From Delphinapterus leucas (Eukaryota > Chordata > Mammalia > Artiodactyla > Monodontidae), in assembly GCF_002288925.2 (NCBI RefSeq), contig NW_022098023.1:32089689-32153688 (forward strand): a DNA stretch of 64,000 nt, written 5' to 3'. Shown piece by piece: positions 22,561 to 34,879 of this stretch. The notes under the pieces are model-generated. The model was given only the letters and a program-made list of their open reading frames with translations, ran no database searches and was not told where the DNA came from. Each line of letters starts with the position of its first letter. The first letter of the stretch is position 1. The position numbers were made by a program, and so were the translations under genes.

Positions 22561-23709
22561 GACAGTTTTTATTTGGTCTAGACTATCAGCAACATGTTGA
22601 AACCTGCCAGTCTTGCATCTCACCCCTTTAGGACAAAGCTCCCTAGTCCTTTTAAAATGCAATTAGCTAATGTGATTCATCATAGTATTGGTCATAGTAT
22701 TGATATGCTCTGGAAATCTCCAGAATAACATCTTCTCTGATTAGCCCCATATGTTCATTCCAAAGGAGATATCAAGCCCCTTAGGTGTCCATAGACCAGT
22801 ATCTCTAACTGGGAGAATGTGAGGCCAATTATGATGGGAGATCTGATGGATGAGCTAATTTGGACAGAGTGATTCATGCTGCCTTCTTTATCTTTCCCTG
22901 GGGTTGGACCTGACAGTGAGCCTCAGGTAGACGGCTCACTGGTCAGAGATGGATATCACTGGTGCTTCCCAGGCCTCACAACCTGCTCATATCAGAAGAA
23001 AGTTCCTGAGAGAAATCCCAGTGATCTACCTCAATGGTGATGACCCTTTAGGTCACCTTTTGTAGATCTTCACAGATGGCCCTCACAATTATCTCTTGGC
23101 TTTGGGCTACCTAATGAGATAGTCTTTACTGGAGCCATAAAAGCCTAGATGGATCCAGCATGATATTAATGAGCCAGCAAGCAGGACCTAACCAGGCACA
23201 ATTGTGAGATAGTTTATCTCCAAAGTGCCCTCCTCTACAATGTTCTATGTCTCTTCATTCTAAACAACTTATATCACAGGCAACTAGCCACTCGGTGTTA
23301 CTTGTTTGATGCTCAAAAGTCTACACTGTTATGACCCACTTGTCAAAACACTATCCATACCTCCTAATCCAAATTAATCTATCCTCTGTTCCATTCTCTC
23401 AAAAACCTACTATCTCTGCAGTACAATTAGTTGTCACGTCAACTAAGAGGTCAGCCAGTATAAGCCTATTGAATGATTGGATTAGTTGTATCCCAACATC
23501 CTTGTACAAAATGTCCTCTCTTTTCTTTACGCTTTAATTTTCCTGGACCTCATTTTTCTATGACTAAAATGAAAGAGTTGGACTTGATGGTCTTTGAGTT
23601 CCTTTTCAGCTCCTATAATTTATTCCCATAAATGGATTGTAAAGGTTTAATCAAACATTGTTATTCTCATGGATATAGTTTTACTTTCAGGGAAAGGAAA
23701 TTCCAATGC
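22561..23709. other. Unique sequence
   Basis: No gene recognised. Nothing in it matches a family I can name with confidence. Confidence 0.35.
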
Positions 23710-23910
23710 TCAGGGACCCGCAGCTCTTCCCAACTCTGGGTCAGCTAGCAAAGTATTTCATGATCTTTCTCCCACCCCCTCCTTCACTAGAATCTTCCCC
23801 ATCACTAGAACCCTTCACTTCTCTGCTATAATTTCCTCAAACGTATCCTGCTTTTCCAGGCCTCAAAAATGTGCATGTTCTGTCACTTCTGCCTGAAAGA
23901 AGATTCTAAA
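23710..23910 (+). repeat. L2 fragment
   Basis: Contains 'catgatctttctcccacccc', 'atttcctcaaacgtatcctgc' and 'gcctcaaaaatgtgcatgttctgtcacttctgcctgaa', the plus-strand L2 3' order (…cctcgaacatgcc…ggcctttgcacatgctgttccctctgcctggaa). Confidence 0.5.
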
Positions 23911-23929
23911 ATACCTTGCTAACATTTTT

Positions 23930-24555
23930 TTCTTTAATTGGGAAATATTTAGAGCATGCATAAACAATACAGAGAATAATATAACAGGCATCCATTTACC
24001 CACAACTCCGAATCAACACATATTAATTTTGCTGTATTTTCCACAAATCGTTTTCAAGAAGTAAAGAGTTGCAGACCCAGTTGAATACCCTTAGCCTGTT
24101 TTCTTCCCTAGAAGAAAACACTATTCTGCATTATGTCTCTTGCTTTTACTTTATATGTACATGCTTGTAAATATTCTTTAGAATTGTTTTGTGGGCTGGT
24201 TACAGTTGCATTTATGGAGTACTGTGTGTATTGATTTGTCATTTGTTTTTTCTGGTCAACGTATTTTCTGGCATCATCTATGTTGATAACATGGAGAGCC
24301 ATTTCATCCACTGAAGCTTCTATTTCCATTATGTGAATATACCCTCATTTGACGATTCACTCTCTTTCTGAATGTATATTTGTTATTTCCAATTTTGTTC
24401 CTTTACAAATAGCACCACAAGGACAATCCTCTGGAATGTTTTCTTGGCCCTGTGTGTGAGAGTTTCTTTCAAGGGTATATGTTTAAGCATAGGATTACTG
24501 GGTCACAGATTACATGTATTTTTGATTTTACTAGATATTTGCACATTGTATAAAT
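23930..24555 (-). repeat. Ancient L1-related 3' region
   Basis: The end phrases 'aaatagcaccacaaggacaatcctctgg', 'gagagtttctttcaagggtatatg' and 'aagcataggattactgggtcaca' resemble the minus-strand L1M/HAL1 sequence of the type 'tggaattgctgggtcata'. Subfamily not resolvable by eye. Confidence 0.45.
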
Positions 24556-24559
24556 GACT

Positions 24560-24800
24560 AAGAATTAGTATGCAGAATATATAAAGAATTCCTAAAAATG
24601 TGCAAGAAAAAGATGACCCAATAAAAAATGAAGAAAGGATATAAATAGGCAACTGAATAAAGAGAAACCCCAATTGGCCAATAAATATTAGACATATGTT
24701 CAACTCAGTAGTAGGCAAGGACATGCACATTAAAACAAACAAACAAAAAGCCAAAATGTGGGCTACTATTACATACATATCAAAGTAGCAAAGATTAAAC
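24560..24800 (+). repeat. L1 ORF2 fragment
   Basis: 'tataaagaattcctaaaaatgtgcaagaaaaagatgacccaataaaaaatg', 'ggccaataaatattagacatatgttcaac' and 'catgcacattaaaac' correspond to plus-strand L1 ORF2 distal sequence. Decayed. Orientation is opposite to the preceding fragment. Confidence 0.55.
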
Positions 24801-25089
24801 AGCCTGAGAAAAGAGGATGCTGGGGCAGGAGTTAAGGAGTCATCCTATGGGATGATAATGAAGTAACCTACTTTCTCTGGGTCTTTGTTATTTCATCTAT
24901 AAAAGAAAGATTATCTTTAAGAATCTTGCAAGTCCTAACATTTCCTTAACCTCCTCTCCCTGTTCAATTAAATATGATTCTACCAGCACTGACTTCAGGA
25001 ATGAAGGAGACATACTATTTGTCTCACCCAGTAGGACAGGCTCTGCTAGTATTGTGGGCCCTGTTGTGATGCATTCATTTGTTCTTTTT

Positions 25090-26250
25090 CCTTCCCCCAA
25101 ATCTTTAATTACCTACTACATATTGGACATTTGACAAGTCACTGCCCTCACAGTGGATGGACAGTGAAAAATAGAAACTCCTAAGGAGACAAACCTACCT
25201 GTACACAGGGATTGTTATGATGTGCAGGCGTGTAGGGCCGCAACAGAAGATGCTATAAGCCAGAGCTGAAACACTAGTGAAAGACTCCTAAACACAGCCA
25301 TGTCTAAACAAGACCTGAAGGTTGAGGGCATCAGCCACATATAAGGAGGAGCAAACATAACCAGGCAAAAGGCAACAAACAGCACAAGGGAAGACCAAGA
25401 AGTAAAAGAAAGTATCTGAAGGGTCCCATTGAAGAGGTAAAGTGTAAAGAGATAAGGACATAAAAGTATACAGAGTCCAAAAATGTACACTTAGGAAACT
25501 ATGTTAAAAGGTTTAGCTTTGAGGGAGTCATTGATGGCTTTAAGGCAGGAGCATGGCAGGTCTGAGTTATAGTTTAGAAAGGTCAGTCTCCAAGGGACTC
25601 CCCTGACGGTCCAGTGGTTAAGAATCTGCCTTCCAATGCAGCAGGCGCAGGTTCTATCCCTAGTTGGAGAACTAAGATCCCACATGCCACAGGGCAACTA
25701 AACCCGCGCACCACAACTACTGAGCCCACGCGCTCTTGAGCCCGTGCGCCACAACTAGAGAGAAGCCCGCACGCCATAATGAAGATCCTGTGTGCTGCAA
25801 CTAAGCCCCGATGCAGCCAAGTAAATAAATAAATAAATAAATCGAAAGGTCGGTCTCCAAGGCTGAGGGCAAGAAGCCCAGCCAATAATCCAGGCAGGAG
25901 ATGGTGCCGAGTGTGTGCTGTAAGTGCCCCCAGAGATGGAGCAAGATGGGTGGATCAAGAGATTTGGGGAAGGTGGAATCAATGGGACCTGGTTTGATTA
26001 GCTGGGTGAAGTAAGGAAAGGGGAAGAATCAGGACTCTCAGGTTTATGGCTTGAACAAATGTGGTTAAAGATGATACTATTTACTGAGATACAAGTCACA
26101 AGTCACAGGGTGAAAGGGGGTCTGTATCTGATGACAGTCTGGGACAGGTTGAGCTTGAGGTATATGGGGGACATCCAAAAGCAGCTGTCTGGTAATTAGC
26201 TGGATACGTGACTCTGAAACCCTAATGAGTATTGTTGTCCCGAGATTTAG
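25090..26250 (-). repeat. L2 LINE fragment interrupted by a SINE
   Basis: Minus-strand L2-like phrases occur on both sides of the SINE at 25595-25843. Left: 'gtgaaagactcc…aagacctgaagg', 'ggcaggagcatggcaggtctga', 'agtttagaaaggtca'. Right: 'aataatccaggcaggagatgg', 'tttactgagatacaagtca', 'ttgagcttgaggtatatgggg'. Removing the SINE joins the two L2 halves at the target site. Confidence 0.5.
25595..25843 (+). mobile_element. CHR-type SINE, long form, with 18-bp target duplication
   Basis: Head 'gggactcccctgacggtccagtgg', 'gttaagaatctgcc', 'aactaagatcccacatgcca', then the cacaactactgagccc repeats of the longer CHR form, ending in (taaa)n. Flanked by gaaaggtcagtctccaag (25577-25594) and gaaaggtcggtctccaag (25844-25861), 17 of 18 identical. 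Confidence 0.92.
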
Positions 26251-26683
26251 ATTTGAGAATCCTCACTATATAGTAGGCAATTGAAACTTCACTACTAGAT
26301 AATGTTATCTACCTAGTCCATCTAGAATGAGGAAAAAGAAAAAGCAGAGGAGACTGAGAACAAGTTGTCAGAGGGGTAGGAGAAAAAACAAAACAAAACA
26401 GGAAAATGCAGTTTTACACACACATGAAACACAGAGTAAGCAACAAGTGTCAACAGCTGCTGAGACCCACAAGGATTTTCTCTCTCTAACTATAGTTATC
26501 TATTCTTCTTAAAGGTTGGTCTTAGCAAGCATAACTTTCCAGGGAAGTCCCATGATGCTTTGAGGACTTGCCCTATCCCAGAGCTGGCTTGAAGAAATCA
26601 AACTATGGCTACACCGTGGCATTCCTGCCACCACCTAGGAGCACCTGCCCTGGTAGAAAGTGCCATTTCTGACTTCACCATAC
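26251..26683. other. Unique purine-rich sequence
   Basis: Runs such as aaaaagaaaaagcagagg and aaaacaaaacaaaacagg. No gene recognised. Confidence 0.35.
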
Positions 26684-26790
26684 TTGTTACAGTATGAGAG
26701 GCAACCCTCAATGAACTTGTTCTGCAGTGCCAAGCAAGAGTTCACAGACAGCTGGCCGATGATGCTGCAGAGAAAGGTAAGGAAAGCGTC
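26684..26790 (-). other. Candidate exon or exon relic (unidentified)
   Basis: On the minus strand a pyrimidine-rich acceptor (cattctgtgtctcag) is followed by 107 bases open in frame, ending at a usable GTATGG donor. The encoded residues include FLTFLCSIIGQLSVNSCLAL and then LQNKFIEGCLSYCNK. Composition is protein-like and slightly GC-richer than the surroundings, but I recognise no family. On the plus strand the same DNA offers a competing pair (ttctgcag at 26720-26727, GTAAGG at 26777-26782, 49 bases). Either strand, a degraded exon, or chance remains possible. Confidence 0.2.
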
Positions 26791-26832
26791 CTGAGACACA
26801 GAATGTGATGGCACATTTAGGAATTTAGCCAA

Positions 26833-29800
26833 AGTGATAGGGATATCTCTCCAATTTTGGAAGAAAAAAAAGTCAACCGAGAATTGTTCAAGGACCTAGT
26901 TCAGTATGTACTAAGAACTCTTGCCTCTAAAAGGGAAATTTCTCTAAGGACTGTGCCAACATTTCTAGCTATGAGTTCCTCCAAAGAAAAGTGGGGCCTG
27001 AGAAAGTGTTTCCCTGCTTCTTTAACCCCTTCCAGGCCACCATATGTTCTCAAATGTGTACCATTTATACTTCACTAGTCCAGCCGGCTATTCACTGAGC
27101 ATGCTTACACGTCACTCTTTACATAAAGACCTGACATCACTGCTTCAGTTGTTAAAACACAAACAAACTAAAAAAAAACAACTCTGATTTTTGTTTGTTG
27201 CCTCCCTACTACAAATTGCACAAATTTCAAAGGCAGACACGTATGGCAATTTCAAATAATTCTGCCAAAGTGAAATAAATAGAACAGTGGCATCGACAAA
27301 GCAAGAAACGGATGATGGGGTGATGGACCCTGAACTTCTAGGGGACGGGAAGTAGAGACCTTGATCTCCTACAAATATTTCCAAAGTCATAAAAGAGAGG
27401 GAGAGAAAAGACACAATGACCATGTATGTCAAAACATTGTCACTCGAAGTGTATGTTTTAAAAGGTAAGAGGAAGCAGAGAGCAGGCACCGCATATATTG
27501 AAATTTTCAGTCCTGTTTTCAAATCACTCATGGGATGGAGGTGCTGAAAGGCCTGTAGAAAGGGGATTTATGCATAATCAGATCATTCAAAAACATGTAA
27601 ATGGCTGCCAGAGCAAAGTACAATGTTCACTTTTGAAATCACAAAAAAAGCTTTGTTTCAAGTAGGCTGAATCGACTAAAGTTGAGTTTCAGTGCAGTGT
27701 GTTTTTGCTCTGGGTGTCATTATTTAGTTTGGCATCCTTGCCAAGGAAACCTTTTTCTTACTTCAACTGTTGTTTTTCTTCTGCTGCTACAACAGTGAAT
27801 GTTGAGGCAAGATCTCGATGCTACTTATTTAAATGAGAACTGACTCCCTGTTTACCTTTGATTCTGATGAAGGGAGTGGGGCAGCATGGGGTCCTGATGG
27901 CCTGCCAGGACTCGTAAAGCTGAGAGATGTGTGCCTTGTCTCTCGAATCATCTGGAAAATCAAGTTTAGCTGGTTTGATCAAAGGGTTTGCAAGTCAGTC
28001 GAGAACACTTGCATGCAATAACTATAGATACTGTATACATTGACAAGCCAAAGGCCAAAAAGCTAATAGCTTTGCCAGAGATAAAGTATTATGTATGTTA
28101 CGCTTGTGAATACCAAAGGGAGGAATTCTTCATTTGGAAATTGATGGCTAAGGTTTGTACTGGTTAGATATTCAGACCAACAAATTACTCTAAATCTTAG
28201 GGACTTAAGTCAGGACGAAACACTTTTAAAATCCTGTTGCTCTCTGCCCATTTAAATCCGGTGTGGAGTGAGGGAATAAACTACATACTCCTTACTGACA
28301 GTTCCTCAGGAGAGGGGGGAGTAGTTTTAAATAGTTACGAGTTGAGGTTGCCTCATTTTTTTGGAGTCCTTTTTCATTCCAAGCTTCGAGCTACAGCACC
28401 TGTAGGGACAAGACTCTGATGGAGATTGACGTAGAAAGGACCTGACATGAATTCTTTTTTTGGACATCCTCCTTTTGGGCAAGTTGGTCACGTGGGAAAA
28501 ACTTGATTTCTCGGCCAAGAAATGACTCCCTGGATCAGAAAAGTGTATGTCATGATGGGAGAAATTAGAAAAGTTAAAACCAAAAAAGATCTGTCAGATC
28601 ATCCACATGTGATCTTTCCTGTGAATGAATCATCTGACTGGGTCTCATATGTTTATTTCAAGTACCGTGTTTTTATTTTGATTTAACTCACTTAAATGAC
28701 AGCACTTCTCTTGGCAAAATTATGAACAATGAACTAACTACAACTTCAGCCAATATTTCCCATTTTTAAACATAGTATTAAATCTTTCCCTAAAAAGCTA
28801 GCCATTCAGTGCCCTAGTGTAAGTGAAGAATATTATAGCTACCTGCAAGGAACAGTCACTATATTTCCAAATGTAGACACTGTTTAGTTACTACTGTGAA
28901 GCCCCATGAAACAACAGCTGGGGAAAGCTTTAAAAACACAGACACACACACTTGGCACACTGACCTGGCATTAAACTAAATTACAGGTACGGTGGTGACA
29001 TACGTAAACAAATCTGCCAGTACAAGTTACCGAATGTTATGTGCCGTGCAAGATAATAGACGATGCATTATTCAAGTTTAGTACTAATTAAAGAACTACT
29101 TTGTTGCTAAGAATCAGTGTATTAAAAACATAAGTTCTTATTAACTGTGTTCCCAAGAGTTAGAAAGATGAGAGGTGGATCTCGGATTTCAGGGACCTAT
29201 TATTATGTTCTCAAAGCATTTTCTTAATCGTGTGCATTTTTTAAGAGAAAGCTCTGAGTCCATATCACATAAACAAGGTCTGATTGTGGAGTTTTAAATG
29301 GCTATCTTGGGGTTTTCTTCCTTCCACGTTGTTTTTCCTTCTCACGCCACCAAATTTCACTTCTCGGAATCAGGACCTGAACCAAAGTTAAACATCATAA
29401 AGAAATTTGCCCAGTGAAACAGGATTTTTATTGACTGAAAAGCATTTTTACAGTGTAATCTGCATTTTTGTAAGTCCTTGTGGAAAACCCCCTAGGACTG
29501 AGTGGTACCTAAAGAATGAAAAATACACATTGCCCGGGAAGATTTCATAAATGGAAGAAAGGAGACAGAGAGGAAAAGAACTGATATATCTGACCCACCA
29601 GCCTGTTAACCACCTAAAGGACGAAAAGGCTGCTTTTATAAAGGACCGCAAATTTGGCCTCATCACTCAGCCTGGACCCTAGATCTTGGGGCGATGCCTG
29701 TTCTCTGCCCAACAATGAAACCCTGACAAGACCAGGACAGCAGTCCCCTCTCTGCTCTGAGGACCCCTTCCCAGATCCTCTGTCTGCCGTCATTTCCATT

Positions 29801-31769
29801 CATATCCTTTCCTTCTTCTCTGTCCTCCCCAGTTTTCACCCTTCACCAAAAATTTTCCTTTTTAACAAAAGTTTTATCCTCAAGACTCATTTATTCAAAC
29901 AACTTCATCAGTTCATCAGAGGTTCTCATGAGCCAGAGGTCCACAGGGCCCTTCCCTTTCTTTTAATGTGAAATGACTAAGACACAAAAGCCCCCTGTCC
30001 ATTTCTCTGATAACACATTAACCCCTAAATCCATAGCTCTGGACTCTCCCTTTCTCTTGTTTTCTGGCTCATACATGTGAGTGATTTGTATAAATGGGAG
30101 GGGATTCAATTGTTACTCTTTCTTCTTTGCACCTCGATAGGCTTTCTTGAGTGGGTGAGAATTGGGTGAAATTACAGTTAATTTGCCAGAAATTATATAC
30201 TCCCATGAGAGCATGGAACACACGAACATTCTCAATCATGTGTACACAGTGGAAAATTTTTGAGAGCCGCTGCTGAGGCATGCTATGCTGGTCTATTTTT
30301 ACTAAATTTGCTCTATATTTTAAATTCTGTGCTTTTATTTAAAGTACCTTTTCTGGTCTTCTGTTTTGAGGCTCTCTTTGGTTCCTCTGAGGCTGTCTGG
30401 TGGCCTTCAGTCAAACAGTCTCTGGTCTCCTCCATGCTAAAACAAAGGAGAATGGAACACACCCACCTGTCAACCATCACACCATCACTCTGTTTCGGAT
30501 CAATCCCTTTCTTCTCTTGATCATGCCAATTCCTTCTTTTCCTTTAAAATCCCCAATCTTCTTCCTATTCTATCATTTTTGAAACCGTGTAGAGAGCTGG
30601 GTTTTTATGGCCATCTTCATCATCATCCCAAAAGATGAATGCATTCCATACACGTGGATTGGCACTAAGTAATGTCTACATTCGATGTTGTTGCCTGCTT
30701 TCTCCCTAGCATCAACTTGTGGTCAGCTTTCCTTCCTAATAGCCTTCTGCCTCTATGTTCATCCCTTTACAACCTTCCTTCCTGCGTGCCCCCCTCCCTC
30801 TGTGCCTGATCTTATTCCCACATTCTTGAACTTTGTCAAGAAGTTTTCATTCCCAAGTCACTTTTTTCATGCTCTCTCATCCTCCTTTCCTCACCTGTAG
30901 GATCTGCTTTGTGTAGCCCTTTACCCCCCAAATTTTCCTCCTCTCCTCTTATGTAGAATCTGACATGGAAAAAGACATCCTAACTCCAAACCTATCAACA
31001 CTTGGAATAGCAAATGACAAAGCAAAGACATAACTTCTTTTTTTCCTTTAGAAAATGTCTACAGTTTCCCCAATATAGTTGGCAGCAAAATAAATTCTAT
31101 ATTTTTTCTTGAAATTGTAACTTTAAGTAAATTCTGAAGCTTCACAGTTTTTCCCCATAAACTCACCAGTTATGTCTTCCAGAGCATCATTTTAAAGATC
31201 TACCTACACTTTTGCTGAGCTGATTGAGTGATTTGGCATTGGGTGGAGGAACCGTGACTACTTTTAAAACACACATGAGTTTATTCTTGAAACAGGATTT
31301 ATTCAGTCATGAATTGACTTACATTTGAAAGCTAATTATTGATTTTCACATCGGCAGCATTCTTCTGCTAATAATTGTAACCTATAGTTAAGTAGTATAT
31401 GCCCCAATTAGGCATTCAATTTTCTTATTAAAAGACTTATACCTAGAATTTTTTAGAAAATGTTTTCTTTATTTTATATTAATAATACTTCCTACTATCA
31501 GGTTTAAAATTTCCCCAAGAAAAACCTTGAGGTTACAACTAAATGACATACTTTATTTTGCGTCATACATATCTAGATTGTGAGTTTATAAAAGATGTAA
31601 GTCTGCAGCTAGAACAGAACTTAAAAAAATAAGCTATGAATATGTTATAGACTTCTGAAACTCAACATGTACCAAGCCGAGTCATTAATTTTTTCCCTAA
31701 ATTTCATCTAATTCTATGGCCATTTCTATACAAATTCCTACCAAATCTTTACCTTAAACCCTATGTTCA
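26833..31769. other. Long unique region, no gene recognised
   Basis: Nearly 5 kb without a young repeat. It includes pyrimidine-rich stretches (29,760-29,870; 30,500-30,930) that could be decayed L2, and a stretch at 27,600-28,010 of balanced composition with a near-palindromic NFI-like motif ttggcatccttgccaa (27729-27744). A 128-codon frame at 27145-27531 (minus) has no motif. The absence of insertions may reflect constraint or chance. Confidence 0.35.
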
Positions 31770-31897
31770 GACTTCCCTGGTGGCACAGTGGTTAAGAATC
31801 TGCCTGCCAATGCAGGGGACACAGGTTTGAGCTCTGGTCTGGGAAGATCCCACATGTCACAGAGCAACTAAGCCCATGCACTACAACTACTGAGCCC
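31770..31897 (+). mobile_element. CHR-type SINE, 3'-truncated
   Basis: Head 'acttccctggtggcacagtgg' and 'aagaatctgcctgccaatgcagggg', through 'gggaagatcccacatgtcac' to 'cactacaactactgagcc', where it stops. The usual 3' repeats and A-rich tail are missing, and a (cta)n stretch follows. Confidence 0.88.
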
Positions 31898-33208
31898 TAC
31901 TACTACTATTGTCTGTGGCAGTTTATCCATTGTTATCTACTGAATTGAATTGAATAAATGGTTACTGAATGAAAAATATACATATAATTTTATCTACATA
32001 ATTATAGCTAAGCTGATGCAGGTGTGTACTATGTAATTCTTTTTGTTTCCAAGCCCCAACTTGCTGTTGAATCATTTGTAGACTTCCTGACAGATTATTT
32101 TTTTTATATTGCTAGGATTTCGTGGTATAAAAATATGATCTAACAATTTGACTTACTGCAAAATCGTTCCTTAGTTTTATAATCTGTGTATAGTAAGGGT
32201 GGTAACTGCATTATTCTTCCATCTTAAGTAAGGCAGGTTCAGTTTTAGGGTGAGGTTTTGCCTTTTGCCTTTTGATGTCAGCCCTTTAAACTCAAACGGA
32301 ACAATTTTATTCCCACAGAAGCTGATAAAAATTACACTACAGATGAATCTTGTGTTGCACAAAGTTTATGGCCCATACTAGAATAAATTTTCAATAGTCT
32401 CTGCATATAACTTGAATGATTTGGTGTAGATGGTCATACCCTGTACTAAGTCTTCAACAACTCAAACTTTTCTGCGATGAATAAAGTCATAATAATAATA
32501 TCATTTCCAGGCAGCAGCTGACTGGAAATAAATAAAATATCAGGGAAGTTTCATTTACCTTGGCCCATTTCTATGTTGGAGATGGTAGCGACCCAAACTT
32601 CTCAGCTCTCCTATTTGGGGGCATCTTGGTGGCTTGGGGACACTTGAGCCACTGGAACATTTTCAGTCGCTGACTCTCTGCCTTCAGCCTTAAAGGTCAA
32701 TCCTATTTTGTTCTTGAGTCACTTGGATCACAGTTTCACTAATATCAGCCCCATGCCTACGTGAAGACCTGGAATTGATATTTATCTTTACATTTTATTT
32801 TATAATAAATGCTTTTCATATTTCAAAACAAATCATAAGCAATTAATTTAAAACCGAAATCTAAAAAATTAACTGTAAGTTGATTAAAATACGGTCTTTA
32901 ATTTGAAACTCCTTTCTCTGTTCCAAAGATTTAAAAGGGTTATTTTGCTCGTTGAATTATGCCCAAAACTAATGATCAAATGTCTGGCAAATTAACCTGA
33001 AAACTTAATAGCTTCAAATGAAGAACTCTATTACAGGCTTTTAAAATACAATTCATATGTTTCAATCACAAATCTTATTGATTTTAATCAAATATATTAG
33101 TCTTTAGTAGTCCAGTCCTACATATCTGACATAATGTTTAGTCCATTCTGCTTGATATATTGAATTTTTTCATTTCTGAATAAAAGTTTGTCATTAAAAA
33201 CAAGTCTC
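31898..33208. other. Unique AT-rich sequence
   Basis: No gene recognised. 'tgaattgaattgaataaatggttactgaatg' at about 31940-31970 could be an L2 tail. Confidence 0.35.
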
Positions 33209-33560
33209 AGACTTCCCTGGTGGCACAGTGGTTAAGAATCCGCCTGCCAATGCAGGGGACATGGGTTCAAGCCCTGGTTCGGGAAGATCCCACATGTCGC
33301 GGAGCAACTAAGCCCGTGTGTCACAAGTACTGAGCCTGCGCTCTAGAGCACGTGAGCCACAACTACTGAGCCCGCGTGCCACAACTGCTGAAGCCTGTGT
33401 GCCTAGAGCCTGTGCTCCGCAACAAGAGAAGCCACCACAATGAGAAGCCTGCACACCACAACGAAGAGTAGCCCCTGCTCGCAGCAACTAGAGAAAGCCC
33501 GCGTGCACCCAAAATTAAAAATAAATAAATAAATTTAAAAAACCAGAAAAACAAAAAAAG
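33209..33560 (+). mobile_element. CHR-type SINE, long form, with target duplication
   Basis: Complete long-form copy: head 'acttccctggtggcacagtgg', B-box-like 'gggttcaagccctgg', 'gggaagatcccacatgtcgc', the cacaactactgagcc repeats, 'gcaactagagaaagcccgcg', then (taaa)n and an A-rich tail. caagtctc flanks it at 33201-33208 and 33561-33568. Confidence 0.93.
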
Positions 33561-33569
33561 CAAGTCTCG

Positions 33570-34394
33570 TCCATTGTAGTTAGAAGGCAAGTTTGTAGTT
33601 TCACAAACGAATGTATCAAATTTTAAAAGCCTATTTTTTTGGTAAAAGTAAACGTTCCCAGTGTCTTATAGAGCATTGCTTTTAACACAAACAATGTCCT
33701 CCAGTGATCCCAGACCTACTTTCACTAGAAATTCTGAAATATTGTCCACTGTGATTGTTTCATTGGCCCTTGTCAGAATTCATAAGGGAGAAATTCTATA
33801 GCTCCAAATGAAAACAACTTCTGGCCTTTGAAACACATTACTTCATTTAGCCAAGGCGTATGTTATTCTCTGTTCTGTGCATAGTAAGATTAATCCGAAG
33901 TAGGAGACAAAGCCCTTGGCCTCAAACAAGTCATTATAATCACATAACACAAAGGGCACAGACAACAAAAACTGTAGGAATTCCAGATGAGAAGAAATAG
34001 AGAAGCTGAGAGCAGGAAGAAAGTTATTTGACCTTCTTGGTGGGTGTTGAGGAAACCCAACACGAGAAATGCTTGGGGTTAACCCTGAGGTGTTCAAGGA
34101 GTAGAGGAATTCTGTTGAGGAGCAATAGAGATGGGGACAGATTCAAGTGTGAGGAGTATGGACAAGGAGTGAGAATGGTAGAAAAAATCCCTGGTTTTGC
34201 AGATGGTAGAACTGGGTTTGGGTTCGTAGTCTGCACCGAGCTGAGTGCCTGGGTCTGTGCTAAGACCTTAAGCAAAGGATTTGAACTCCATGAGCCTTCA
34301 CTGATGAGATTCAGCACTTGTAAACCATAAAGCACATTAAAAAAAGGCAAGATGATTTAAAAAATTGATATTAACATGTTATTAATGATCATAT
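33570..34394. other. Unique sequence
   Basis: No gene recognised. A weak MIR-like stretch may lie at 34195-34350 ('gtagtctgcaccgagctg…ctccatgagccttcactgatgag'). Confidence 0.35.
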
Positions 34395-34800
34395 TAAAAC
34401 ATTCTCTGTTTAAAACCCTCTAGGGACTTCCCTTGGCACTTACCATCAAATCTCAACTTGTTGTGATCTACAGACGCTGACAGCATCTGGGACCTACCTA
34501 CTCTTCAGCTTTGGTTTATTCTGTTGCTCACTTTTCTTCCGACGTACTGTCCCCCCTTCCTACACCCCCAGAACTTCCAAGCTGAACTACATCATCTGAA
34601 CTTCCTATTTTCTCTGCTCATCGCTCCCTCCTCCCGACCCCACCCCCACTGAAAAAATCCATATCTCAACTCAAGCATTTCAGAAAGGCCTTCTTTAGTC
34701 ACTTTAAAGTAAGATCCCAATGTTTCTCTGGATCCCTATCCTATGTGGTTTCTTCGTGGCATTTACTGTCATCTGAAATGACATTGTTTTGCAGTTTCTT
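34395..34800 (+). repeat. L2 3' part
   Basis: 'taaaaccctctagggacttcccttggcacttacc', 'atctgggacctacctactcttcagc', 'tcagaaaggccttctttagtcac' and 'gtggcatttactgtcatctgaaatgac' follow plus-strand L2 3' sequence. Confidence 0.55.
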
Positions 34801-34879
34801 TGTTGACCACTGGCTCCTGCATCATCAGTTGTTTCTGCTCTACTGCATTATTCTCATCCCCACGGAGCAACAAAACAAA

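Noticed and set aside
27145..27531. 128-codon minus-strand frame
   Set aside because: No motif, no start context and no splice signals, with AT-rich local composition. Compatible with chance in a 64-kb window.
33300..33480. Short tandem units (cacaactactgagccc) resembling a CRISPR or minisatellite array
   Set aside because: They are the internal imperfect repeats of the long-form CHR SINE, present in all long copies and without unique spacers of equal length.
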